DNA from: Caenimonas sedimenti
Lineage (GTDB): Bacteria; Pseudomonadota; Gammaproteobacteria; Burkholderiales; Burkholderiaceae_C
Direction: 5' to 3'
Assembly (NCBI RefSeq): GCF_007833165.1
Contig: NZ_VOBQ01000018.1
Span: 102,571 to 166,570 of the forward strand
Length of the DNA: 64,000 nt
The notes beneath the pieces were generated by a model. It was given only the letters and a program-made list of their open reading frames with translations, did no database searches and was not told the DNA's origin. Of this stretch, positions 57,277-64,000 are shown piece by piece (position 1 is the stretch's first letter; every line of letters starts with the position of its first letter). A program made the position numbers and the translations under genes.

Positions 57277-59145
57277 GTGCGCTTCCTTCGCGCGCTACTG
57301 ACCATTCTGGCTTTGTGCTGGGCGCAGTCCACGGCTGCGCAAGTCGAACTGCCGGGACCGTGGCCGGGCGTCTGGATCCGGGGCGCCGAACTCGTTGAAG
57401 CCGGCGCTCCCATCCAGGTCCCGCTCCCCGACAACTGGAACCGCCGCGCGCAGGGCCGCGGCGGCGTGGCCGATTACCACCTGCGCTTCGACTGGCCGCG
57501 GTCCGAGGGTGACGTCGGCGTCTTCGTTCCTCGCCTCTCCCGAGTGGCCGACGTGATGGTCAACGGCATCCCGGCCACCACCATCGGCCGCAAGGAAACG
57601 CCCGTGCTGCCTACCTGGAACGAGCCGCAGTTCTTCACCATCCCCGCGCTGATGCTCGCCGAAGGCGCGAACACCGTGACCTTCCGCCTCACCGCGGAGC
57701 CGCGTTCGCGCGCCGGCCTTTCCGCCGTGTTCGTCGGCCCGCGCGAAGTGACGCGGCAGAAGTACGAACGCCGGACGTTCTGGCAGACCTCGCTGCCGCG
57801 CTTCTTCGAGATGCTGGTGCTGGTGGTCGCCATGGCGATCACGTGGATGTGGTTCATGAAGCGCAACGAAGCCTTCATCGGCTGGTTCGCCGTGTGTGCC
57901 TGGATGTGGAGCGTGCGCGTGCACCAGTTGTTCCTGCCGGAGCTGGGCCTCACGCTCTACCAGTCGGAGGTGCTGTCCGCCGTGTCGGTGCATGGGTCGC
58001 AGCTGGCCGAGGTGATCGCCACCTTGCGCCTGCGCGGTTTGCGGCTGCGCCGGCTGGAGAACCTGATGCTGGCGCACTTCGGCCTGGGCGCCATCGTGCT
58101 GCTGTTGGCGCCGGCCGATTCCACCGCGGCGCTGCTGCGCTGGATCTACCTGCCGCTCACTGTCGCGGCGTTCTACTTCAACATCCGCCTGGGCATCGAA
58201 GCCTGGCGCAACGGCAACCGGCCGCTGTTCCTGTTCGCCGCCCTCATCATGACGGCGATGTGCTTCGGGCTGCACGACTTCCTGGTCGTGGCGGGGGTGC
58301 TGGCTTTCGACGGCATCTTCTGGCTGCGCTTCGGCGGCCCGCTGATGATCCTGGCGCTCGCGGGGCTGCTGGTGCAACGCTACGTGGCCAGCCTGAAGCG
58401 GGTGGAGAAGCTCAACACCGAACTCGGCGACCGCATCGCGGCGAAGACGCTGGAGCTGGAAGACCAGTACCGCCGCAGCCGCGCGCGCGAGCTGGAGCTG
58501 ACGCTGCTGGCGGAGCGCGACCGCTTCACGCGCGACATCCACGACGGCATCGGCTCGCGCCTGATCGCCGCGCGCGCGGCGATGCTCAAACCGGGCGTCG
58601 GGCACGATGACCTTCGCCGCGTGCTCGACGAGTGCCTGGCGGACCTGCGGCTGGTGATCGATTCGTTCGACCCGCATGCCGCGAGCCTGGACGCCATGCT
58701 CGGCGACTTCCGCGCCAAGAGCATGCCCAGCCTGCGGGCGATCTTCAGCGACGTGCACTGGCCGGTGGATGGCCTGGCCGATTGCCACTGGTTGGGGCCC
58801 AAGGGCAACCTCGCCGTGCTGCGCTCGCTGCAGGAGATGCTGGGCAACGCGATGAAGCATGGCGACAAGGGCCACTTGCGCGTGGGCACGCGCTGCGATG
58901 CGGATGCCGTCGAGCTGTGCGTGGAGAACGGGCTCGCGGACGCAGTCGCCACGGGCCAGGGCGCGCTGCCCGGCCTGCAGCTGGCACACCGGGGCCTGGC
59001 GAGTCTCGACAGCCGCGCGCGGCAGCTCGGCGGAGCGTTCGCCTTCGTCACCCCGGATGGGCGCGCGCGCGCGTCGTTGCAGGCGGTCCGCGCCGGCCAG
59101 GCGCGCGCGCCTGAAGCCGAGGCCGAGAGCGCTACTGCACCTTGA
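57277..59145 (+). CDS. membrane sensor histidine kinase, NarX/DegS class with 7TMR-DISM-like sensor
   Basis: A 622-residue kinase. A signal peptide (1-21, STAAQ) leads to a periplasmic beta-sandwich (about 25-165; VFVPRLSRVADVMVNGIPA) of the 7TMR-DISM extracellular type, then seven to eight transmembrane helices (about 175-375), a coiled coil, and a HisKA_3 domain with phospho-His in FTRDIHDGIGSRLIAARAAM. The ATPase domain is short (EMLGNAMKHGDKGHLRVG) and ends LAHRGLASLDSRARQLGG. It begins at GTG 57277 after the regulator gene, so both form an operon. Its last 14 bp overlap the convergent small exported gene. Confidence 0.92.
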   Translation: MRFLRALLTILALCWAQSTAAQVELPGPWPGVWIRGAELVEAGAPIQVPLPDNWNRRAQGRGGVADYHLRFDWPRSEGDVGVFVPRLSRVADVMVNGIPATTIGRKETPVLPTWNEPQFFTIPALMLAEGANTVTFRLTAEPRSRAGLSAVFVGPREVTRQKYERRTFWQTSLPRFFEMLVLVVAMAITWMWFMKRNEAFIGWFAVCAWMWSVRVHQLFLPELGLTLYQSEVLSAVSVHGSQLAEVIATLRLRGLRLRRLENLMLAHFGLGAIVLLLAPADSTAALLRWIYLPLTVAAFYFNIRLGIEAWRNGNRPLFLFAALIMTAMCFGLHDFLVVAGVLAFDGIFWLRFGGPLMILALAGLLVQRYVASLKRVEKLNTELGDRIAAKTLELEDQYRRSRARELELTLLAERDRFTRDIHDGIGSRLIAARAAMLKPGVGHDDLRRVLDECLADLRLVIDSFDPHAASLDAMLGDFRAKSMPSLRAIFSDVHWPVDGLADCHWLGPKGNLAVLRSLQEMLGNAMKHGDKGHLRVGTRCDADAVELCVENGLADAVATGQGALPGLQLAHRGLASLDSRARQLGGAFAFVTPDGRARASLQAVRAGQARAPEAEAESATAP

Positions 59146-59521
59146 TGGTCACCGAACGCGGCAGCCCGGCGCACGCCGGGACCGCGCCGATCTGCGCCGG
59201 CGCCACCACCACTTCGTGCGTGCCGCGGAGGTAGGTGCCGAGCTTGCGGCTCGCCGGGAAGCCGCCCTGGCTGCCGATCTGGAACGGCGCGGGCTGCACC
59301 ACCGCGGCGGTGCTGGAGATGGCCAGCGCGCAGTCAGCCCCCGGCATGCCGTCGACCAGCACGACGATGGAACTGGCGGTCGTCAGCGCGTCCAGGCTGG
59401 GCGCGTTCTGCGCCTGCAACCGCACGCCGACCACCCGCGCCACGGGCGCGCCCGGCACCGGCTGCGCCACCGCCGGCAGCGTTGCCGCGCCCAGCAGCGC
59501 CAGGCAAGCGAGGCGCTTCAC
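59132..59521 (-). CDS. small exported hypothetical protein
   Basis: A 129-residue exported protein, signal peptide residues 1-20 (LPAVAQP). The mature part has beta-rich segments (VARVVGVRLQAQN, SIVVLVDGMPGADCAL) and two cysteines (DCAL and VPACAGL) that may pair. Function unknown. It starts at GTG 59521, overlapping the regulator stop by 4 nt (GTGA), so it is made from the same message as the regulator at 59518 and is presumably linked to its signal. Confidence 0.75.
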   Translation of the reverse strand: MKRLACLALLGAATLPAVAQPVPGAPVARVVGVRLQAQNAPSLDALTTASSIVVLVDGMPGADCALAISSTAAVVQPAPFQIGSQGGFPASRKLGTYLRGTHEVVVAPAQIGAVPACAGLPRSVTIKVQ

Positions 59522-60225
59522 CGGAACAGGCTGATCAGCCGGGACCGCGAGGGCACTCCGAACACGACGAGCAGCCAGGAGATGTGGTTCTTGACCGTCC
59601 CGGTTTTCAGGCCGGTCACGGCGCCGATCTCCTGGTTGGGGTGGCCTTGCAGCACGAGGTCGAGGATCTTCACCTGGCGCGGCGTCAGGCGCAGCTGCGC
59701 GCTGACGCAGTCGCTCACGGGCGGCATCGCACCGGGCCAGCCGTCCTGCGCAGCGGCCAGCGGCCGGCGCGCGGCGACCGCGAGTTCGCGGAAAGCGTCG
59801 GCGCCGCATGCCTTGTGCAGCACGGCCTCGGCGCCGAGGGCGCGTGCTTCCTCCGCGACCGCCGCATCGACGGTCTCGGTCAGCGCCACGATGCGCGCGG
59901 CCGGGTGCGCGCGGCGGAAGGTTTCCAGCGCGTAGAGGCCCTTGCCGTCCGGCAGGTTGAGGTCGAGCACCACGAGGTCGATGCCCGCGCCCCGCTCCGC
60001 ATAGAGCGCCATGCCCGCACGCAGGCAATCGGCTTCCAGCAACGCGGCCGGTTCGGAACGCGCGTCGTTCAGCACGATGCACAGGCCCATGCGGAACAGC
60101 TCGTGGTCGTCGATCACCAGGATGGTCGGCATCGCCGGCTCGCGGCGGGGCGGCCGGTCCGTGCCGCCATGCAACGTGATCGGCGCGTGCTCGCGTGGAT
60201 TGAGGGTGAGGTCCATGGGCTGCAT
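59518..60225 (-). CDS. NarL/FixJ-family response regulator with N-terminal extension
   Basis: A 235-residue regulator. The receiver begins at residue 32 (MPTILVIDDHELFRMGL) with the acceptor Asp in LVVLDLNLPDGKG, then a LuxR-type helix-turn-helix (LTPRQVKILDLVLQG; LKTGTVKNHISWLLVVFG). The first 31 residues are not part of the fold; starts at 60216 and 60132 are alternatives. The receiver Lys region reads EAVLHKACG. No kinase gene is directly adjacent in the same direction; the kinase at 57277 is the nearest. It is divergent from the PKD-like gene. Confidence 0.9.
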   Translation of the reverse strand: MQPMDLTLNPREHAPITLHGGTDRPPRREPAMPTILVIDDHELFRMGLCIVLNDARSEPAALLEADCLRAGMALYAERGAGIDLVVLDLNLPDGKGLYALETFRRAHPAARIVALTETVDAAVAEEARALGAEAVLHKACGADAFRELAVAARRPLAAAQDGWPGAMPPVSDCVSAQLRLTPRQVKILDLVLQGHPNQEIGAVTGLKTGTVKNHISWLLVVFGVPSRSRLISLFR

Positions 60226-60365
60226 TGAAGCAGCGGCAGGGCAAGCGCGGAATACCGCGAATCCGGTAGTCGATTAGTTCCGGCGAGTGACTTAGGTCAT
60301 GCGACCCGCGTGGACCCGGAATTTAGATTCGCCTCGCTCCATCGCAAACCCTTCAAGGAAAACAC

Positions 60366-61109
60366 ATGAACCGCATCCCGCTCGCCCGGCGCATTGCCGC
60401 GTTGCTCTTCGCCGCCTGTCTCGCCGGCGGCGCCCACGCCGCCACCATCACCGGCATCTCGGCCAGCCCGGCGAACCCCACCGCGGGCCAGCAGGTCACC
60501 TTCACGATCAACCTGGCCGCCGGCAGCCAGTGCGGCATCCGCCTCGTCTACGGGAACGGCGAACCCTCCGACAACACGCTCACCGGCGTCGGCAACGCGA
60601 GCATCGCGAAGACCCTGGCCAAGGCCGGCACCTACCAGATCCAGGCGATCGGGAGCCCCACGCTCACCCCGGGTTGCACCGGCCAGGCCGCGATGACGCT
60701 CGTCGTCAAGGAGAAGCCCGCGATGCCCCCGATGGTCGTGGCTCCGAACCTGGTCATCGGCGGCATGGTGCCCATGTGCCCGCCGGCGCCCTACAAGGAG
60801 GACATCCGCAACCTGCAGACCGGCAAGCTGCATTGCTACCAGCCCAATCCATCGTGCCCGACGGGCTGGAAGCAGGCCAGCTTCAACGACGGCACCGGCC
60901 AGTTGCAATGCGTGACCGCGGTGGACCCGGTGTGCCCGGCCGGCTTCGACGGCAGCTATGCCGGCGGCGTGCTCAAGTGCGTGCCGAAGCCGCAGCCCAA
61001 GGTGGCCTGCGTCACCGGCGCGCTGCCGCAGAACCCGTGGGGCACCAGCTACTACGCGGAAGGCTGGAACCGCCTCGGCTGCTCGGTCAACCTCGCGCCG
61101 CCGAAGTGA
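60366..61109 (+). CDS. exported PKD-like, cysteine-rich protein
   Basis: A 247-residue exported protein. Signal peptide residues 1-25 (AGGAHAATI). Residues about 27-115 form an Ig/PKD-like beta-sandwich (ISASPANPTAGQQVTFTINL; GTYQIQAIGS) with two Cys. The C-terminal half is Cys/Pro/Gly-rich in short repeated units (LHCYQPNPSCPTGWKQ; LQCVTAVDPVCPAGFDG; LKCVPKPQPK). It looks like a secreted, disulphide-stabilised surface protein. AAGGAAAA precedes the ATG at 60366. Its stop overlaps the barrel gene start (GTGA). Function unknown. Confidence 0.8.
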   Translation: MNRIPLARRIAALLFAACLAGGAHAATITGISASPANPTAGQQVTFTINLAAGSQCGIRLVYGNGEPSDNTLTGVGNASIAKTLAKAGTYQIQAIGSPTLTPGCTGQAAMTLVVKEKPAMPPMVVAPNLVIGGMVPMCPPAPYKEDIRNLQTGKLHCYQPNPSCPTGWKQASFNDGTGQLQCVTAVDPVCPAGFDGSYAGGVLKCVPKPQPKVACVTGALPQNPWGTSYYAEGWNRLGCSVNLAPPK

Positions 61110-62827
61110 GAGCCCGCCTTGCCGATGTCCTATGGCGCCGCTGCCGCCGCGGCGCTCCGTACCTGGTTGGCGCCTCGCTCCTGCCAGTGGCCGCACATTC
61201 GCAGCCGCTGGTGGTGGCGGCGTCCGATGAGGAAGTGATCCGCGGCTGGCAGGCGGCGATGCCCGGTTCACCCACGCCGGTGCTCACGCCACAGGCCGAT
61301 GGCACGCGCCTCACCTGGACGGGTGCCGCCACCGCGGACGCGTACGACACCCGCGTGCGCTCCGGCAGCGGCTACACCGGGTCGCCGCAGTCGAACGGCA
61401 CGTTCGGCAAGGCGAGCACCCAGGGCGACGCGCGCTGGGTGCACGGCGACGGCACGGTGGATGCCTTCGGCTTCCGCACGCTGCACACCGACGACCGGTC
61501 GGCGCTGCCGCGCAGCGCGTACCAGCTGGGCAACCTGCAGGTCGGCCGGACCGCCGGGGCCTGGTCGTTCGCTGCGGGCGACGTCGCGCCGAACTTCTCG
61601 CGCCTGTCGTCGGCGCTCGGCGTCCGAGGCGCCCTGGGGCAGGTCAACCTGGGGCCCGTCGCCCTGTCGGGCTTCACCGGCCGGGTCGCGGAGAGCTGGG
61701 AGGCTTTGGGCCGACCCGTCCTGCGCACGCAACCGGTACGAACGGTGCATGGCGGCAAGCTGGAGCTGCCGCTCGGCGAAACCTTGAAGGTGCATGCGAC
61801 ATCGCAGCAGTACGCGCAGGAGCGCCTGCCGAACGACAGTGCGGCCGCCGGCGCGCCGCGCGCGGTGTCGCGCAATTCGACGCTGGGGCTGCAGTACGCG
61901 AAAGGCGACTTGACGCTCACGGGCGAAGCCGCCACCAGCCGCCTCGACGACGACGTGCACGGTGACCGCGAAGGCCACGCGGGTGTGGTCGACGGGACGT
62001 GGCGCATGGGCACCGCCGCGCTGCGCTTCGGCGCGCACCACATCGATCCGGGCTACACGTCGCTCTCGCAGGGGGCCACGCCGGGCGTGGAAGAGGCGTA
62101 TGTCGCGCTCGATTGGCCCGTCGTGAGCTGGCTCACGCTGGGCGGCGATGTGCGCACGTCGCGCAACAGCACGCTGGCGACCGAACTGATGCAGGCGGTG
62201 GTCAGCCGCACGCGGTCCGCGGCACTGAACGCCACCGTGAATTTCGGCAGCGAGTGGCCCGGCTGGAGCGCGACGCTGCAGCGCGCCGTTTCGGAATCCA
62301 CCTCCGCCGGCGACCAGCGCCAGGCCAACGAAGCCACCAGCGCGGGCATCACCTACTACGGCCCGGTCTGGAATTTCCAGCTGGCACGCAGCCGCGCCGT
62401 GGTGGAGAACTCGTCCTACCCTGCCGGCAACTCCACCACCGAGGGCTGGACGGGGAACGTGCGCCGCAACTGGGCCGCGGCCGAGGCCGGCGCCTGGACG
62501 GCAGCCGTGGGCCTCTCCGGCCGTTCGCAGGTGCAGCGCATGGCGCTCGGCCTGCGCTCCGAGGCGCGCGACGTGGCGGTGCAAGTTTCCGCCGACCGCC
62601 CGGGTGTGGCGAACCTCTCGCTCGCGGCGGCGATCGGCACGCTGCAACAGGCCACCGACGCGGCGCCGGTGCGCACGCGCTCCGTGCAAGCCGACGTCAC
62701 CGTTCCGATCGCCGGCGACGCCGCGCAGCTGAAGTTCTACCTGCGCTACAGCACGCGCGACGGCGCAGACCCTGTCCTCGAACTGATGGAACGCACCGTG
62801 GGCCTGCAGCTCGCGGTGCGGTTCTGA
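61106..62827 (+). CDS. outer-membrane beta-barrel-like protein
   Basis: A 573-residue protein with an N-terminal hydrophobic signal (APYLVGASLLPVAAHSQP) and a mature sequence of alternating polar and hydrophobic beta strands (LGNLQVGRTAGAWSFAAGD; STLGLQYAKGDLTLTGEAAT; VQRMALGLRSEARDVAVQVS). It ends LQLAVRF, with the terminal Phe typical of proteins inserted by the BAM complex. The frame starts at GTG 61106, overlapping the preceding stop. I do not recognise a specific family. It probably exports or displays something for the neighbouring exported proteins, but this is inference. Confidence 0.72.
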   Translation: MRARLADVLWRRCRRGAPYLVGASLLPVAAHSQPLVVAASDEEVIRGWQAAMPGSPTPVLTPQADGTRLTWTGAATADAYDTRVRSGSGYTGSPQSNGTFGKASTQGDARWVHGDGTVDAFGFRTLHTDDRSALPRSAYQLGNLQVGRTAGAWSFAAGDVAPNFSRLSSALGVRGALGQVNLGPVALSGFTGRVAESWEALGRPVLRTQPVRTVHGGKLELPLGETLKVHATSQQYAQERLPNDSAAAGAPRAVSRNSTLGLQYAKGDLTLTGEAATSRLDDDVHGDREGHAGVVDGTWRMGTAALRFGAHHIDPGYTSLSQGATPGVEEAYVALDWPVVSWLTLGGDVRTSRNSTLATELMQAVVSRTRSAALNATVNFGSEWPGWSATLQRAVSESTSAGDQRQANEATSAGITYYGPVWNFQLARSRAVVENSSYPAGNSTTEGWTGNVRRNWAAAEAGAWTAAVGLSGRSQVQRMALGLRSEARDVAVQVSADRPGVANLSLAAAIGTLQQATDAAPVRTRSVQADVTVPIAGDAAQLKFYLRYSTRDGADPVLELMERTVGLQLAVRF

Positions 62828-62832
62828 ACACC

Positions 62833-64000
62833 ATGAACACAACACCACCCCAACTCCGGTTCGCGCCCGTCTGGCTCGCCTGCATGCTCTGCCTGCAGGC
62901 TCACGCGGCCGGCCGCATCGAACGCGTCAGCGGCAGCGCCAGCGTCTCTTCCCCCGACGGCCGTCTGCGCGTGGCGCAACCCGGCGAACGCGTGGTGGCC
63001 GGCGAATCGCTGGTGACCGGGCCCGACGGCGAGCTGCACATCCACATGGACGACAACGGCCTGGTCGCGGTGCGGCCTGCCACCTCGCTGCGCATCGACG
63101 CCTACGTGGCGGATGGCACCCCGCGCGACCAGGCCAGCTTCCGCCTGCTCACCGGCGCCTTCCGTTCCATCACCGGCTGGATCGGCCACAACAACCCGCA
63201 GCGCTACACGGTGCGCACCGCGACCGCCACCATCGGCATCCGCGGAACCGACCACGAAGCGGTTTTTGTCCCGGGCGGTGCCGAGGCCGGTACCTACGAC
63301 AAGGTCAACGAAGGCGGGACGGTGCTCGCGAACGACAGCGGCAAAGTCGACGTGGGCCCCGGCCGCGCGGCGTTCGTGCCGCGTGCGCGCGGGACGGCGC
63401 CGCGCCTGCTGCCCGACGTGCCGCCGCTGTTCCGCACGACGGCGAACGAAGCCGCCATCGAGCACGACAAGCTGATGTTGGCGCGCACGCGCGACGAGCG
63501 GCTGCGCGAGCGGCAGCGCGCGACGGCCACGCGCGGCCCGATCGGCGGCACGCAACCGCCATTGCCGGCGTCCGATGCCGTGGCTGCGGCCATGGCGGCG
63601 GTCGACCTGATCCTGCGGGCGGTCGAAAACGGCGACGTACTCGTGCTGCGGCGCCTGCTCGACCCTTCGATGATCGGCTTCCAGCGTTTGCTCGACGACG
63701 TGGCGCAGGAAGCCAACCTGTGCAAGAACATGCGCATCCATGCACCCGCCATGAATGCGCAGGTGGGCCACAACGTGGCCGTCGTGCAGGTGCCGTGGGA
63801 GAAGCGCTGCCTGGCCCTGCCAGGCTATGTGCCGCGGCTCGCCAGCGGGCACAGCACGCTGCTGCTGCACCTCACGCCTTCGGGCTGGGTGCTGGCGGCG
63901 GTGCCTCCCGCGAGCCTGTTCACGCCCATCACGGCGGCGGGCTTCGTCGCGCCGGGCCCGGCGGGCCTGCCGCCACCGGCCCCGATCCCGGCGCCGGCTC
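62833..64000 (+). CDS. exported FecR-domain protein (3' end outside window)
   Basis: An open frame from ATG 62833 to the window end (389 codons, no stop reached). A signal peptide (about 1-28, LQAHAAG) precedes a FecR domain (about 30-150; GRIERVSGSASVSSPDGRL; ATIGIRGTDHEAVFV). A Pro/Arg-rich linker and a second region follow (about 250-380), starting AAVDLILRAVENGDVLVLRR, which resembles an NTF2-like fold, then a Pro-rich stretch. It begins 5 bp after the barrel gene. The TIGIRGTD motif is characteristic of FecR. The partner may be the barrel or further genes outside the window. Confidence 0.85.
   Translation, partial: MNTTPPQLRFAPVWLACMLCLQAHAAGRIERVSGSASVSSPDGRLRVAQPGERVVAGESLVTGPDGELHIHMDDNGLVAVRPATSLRIDAYVADGTPRDQASFRLLTGAFRSITGWIGHNNPQRYTVRTATATIGIRGTDHEAVFVPGGAEAGTYDKVNEGGTVLANDSGKVDVGPGRAAFVPRARGTAPRLLPDVPPLFRTTANEAAIEHDKLMLARTRDERLRERQRATATRGPIGGTQPPLPASDAVAAAMAAVDLILRAVENGDVLVLRRLLDPSMIGFQRLLDDVAQEANLCKNMRIHAPAMNAQVGHNVAVVQVPWEKRCLALPGYVPRLASGHSTLLLHLTPSGWVLAAVPPASLFTPITAAGFVAPGPAGLPPPAPIPAPA

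Noticed and set aside
60299..61105. N-terminal extension of the barrel gene through the PKD-like gene in another frame
   Set aside because: The PKD-like frame has a signal peptide and ribosome site; the extension is Arg/His-rich, and the barrel's own signal sequence begins after 61106.
1..64000. tRNA, rRNA, intact insertion sequence, integrase or att sites
   Set aside because: Nothing with cloverleaf, ribosomal or transposase/integrase signatures was seen by eye; a covariance-model scan would be the decisive test.

Overview
The window looks like part of a high-GC betaproteobacterial chromosome, most likely Comamonadaceae (Ramlibacter/Variovorax-like). The pointers are the protein set (UvrD, PolA next to a DUF2782 gene and the APH-type homoserine kinase ThrB, BPSS1780-family membrane protein, YebC, TrhO, DUF1501/DUF1800 pair), the strong GC bias at third codon positions, frequent GTG starts, and many 1-8 nt start/stop overlaps. 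This is inferred from protein families, not from a database search. No rRNA, tRNA, intact IS element, phage or CRISPR array was seen.

Layout. 1-10.7 kb: the end of uvrD, an IclR regulator, a periplasmic TPR protein, a roughly 570-bp unit bounded by long inverted repeats, an exported FecR protein overlapping a BPSS1780 membrane protein, then thrB/DUF2782 divergent from polA. 10.7-15.4 kb: a periplasmic copper-handling operon (CopL/DUF2946-like protein, small exported protein, TolC-type lipoprotein, Tat multicopper oxidase, cupredoxin, CusF-like chaperone). 15.4-19.5 kb: a response regulator-nucleotide cyclase abutting a hybrid kinase with two receivers and an HPt domain. 19.5-31.7 kb: mixed accessory genes, including a 5'-truncated molybdenum hydroxylase, aldo-keto reductase, pseudouridine synthase, trhO, an unrecognised protein with a possible nuclease-like D...EVK arrangement, an EamA transporter with a rearranged tail, a decayed superoxide dismutase remnant, an MBL-fold protein with an altered metal site, DUF2243, and DUF1501/DUF1800.

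31.8-39 kb is a signalling block: an OmpR/EnvZ-type pair, YebC, a three-gene overlapping kinase/receiver-PAS/hybrid-kinase operon and a Crp/Fnr regulator. 39-50 kb carries envelope and metabolic genes (crystallin-like envelope protein, BON lipoprotein, Cj0069-type ATP-grasp, quinone oxidoreductase, a small gene interrupted by an amber codon, gnd, PhyH-type dioxygenase, di-heme cytochrome, AraC regulator, I78 inhibitor, tautomerase, dienelactone hydrolase, ZIP transporter). 50-52.5 kb encodes a large Gly/Gln/Tyr/Ser-rich protein resembling eukaryotic prion-like domains, followed by a DUF4142 protein. 53-56 kb has a DUF72 gene and a UvrD-type helicase sharing a LexA-like box that touches both start codons. 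56-64 kb holds an Lrp regulator, a NarL-type regulator and DISM-like kinase pair, a second NarL-type regulator, and an exported PKD-like protein, outer-membrane barrel and FecR protein, the last cut by the window end.

The main themes are envelope stress and metal handling, dense two-component signalling, and local gene decay (truncated paoC-like gene, superoxide dismutase remnant, amber-interrupted small gene, orphan translation start). The strongest candidates for new biology are the low-complexity protein with its conserved Trp/Arg tail, the exported cluster at the right end, and the LexA-type divergent promoter with essentially no leader on either side.
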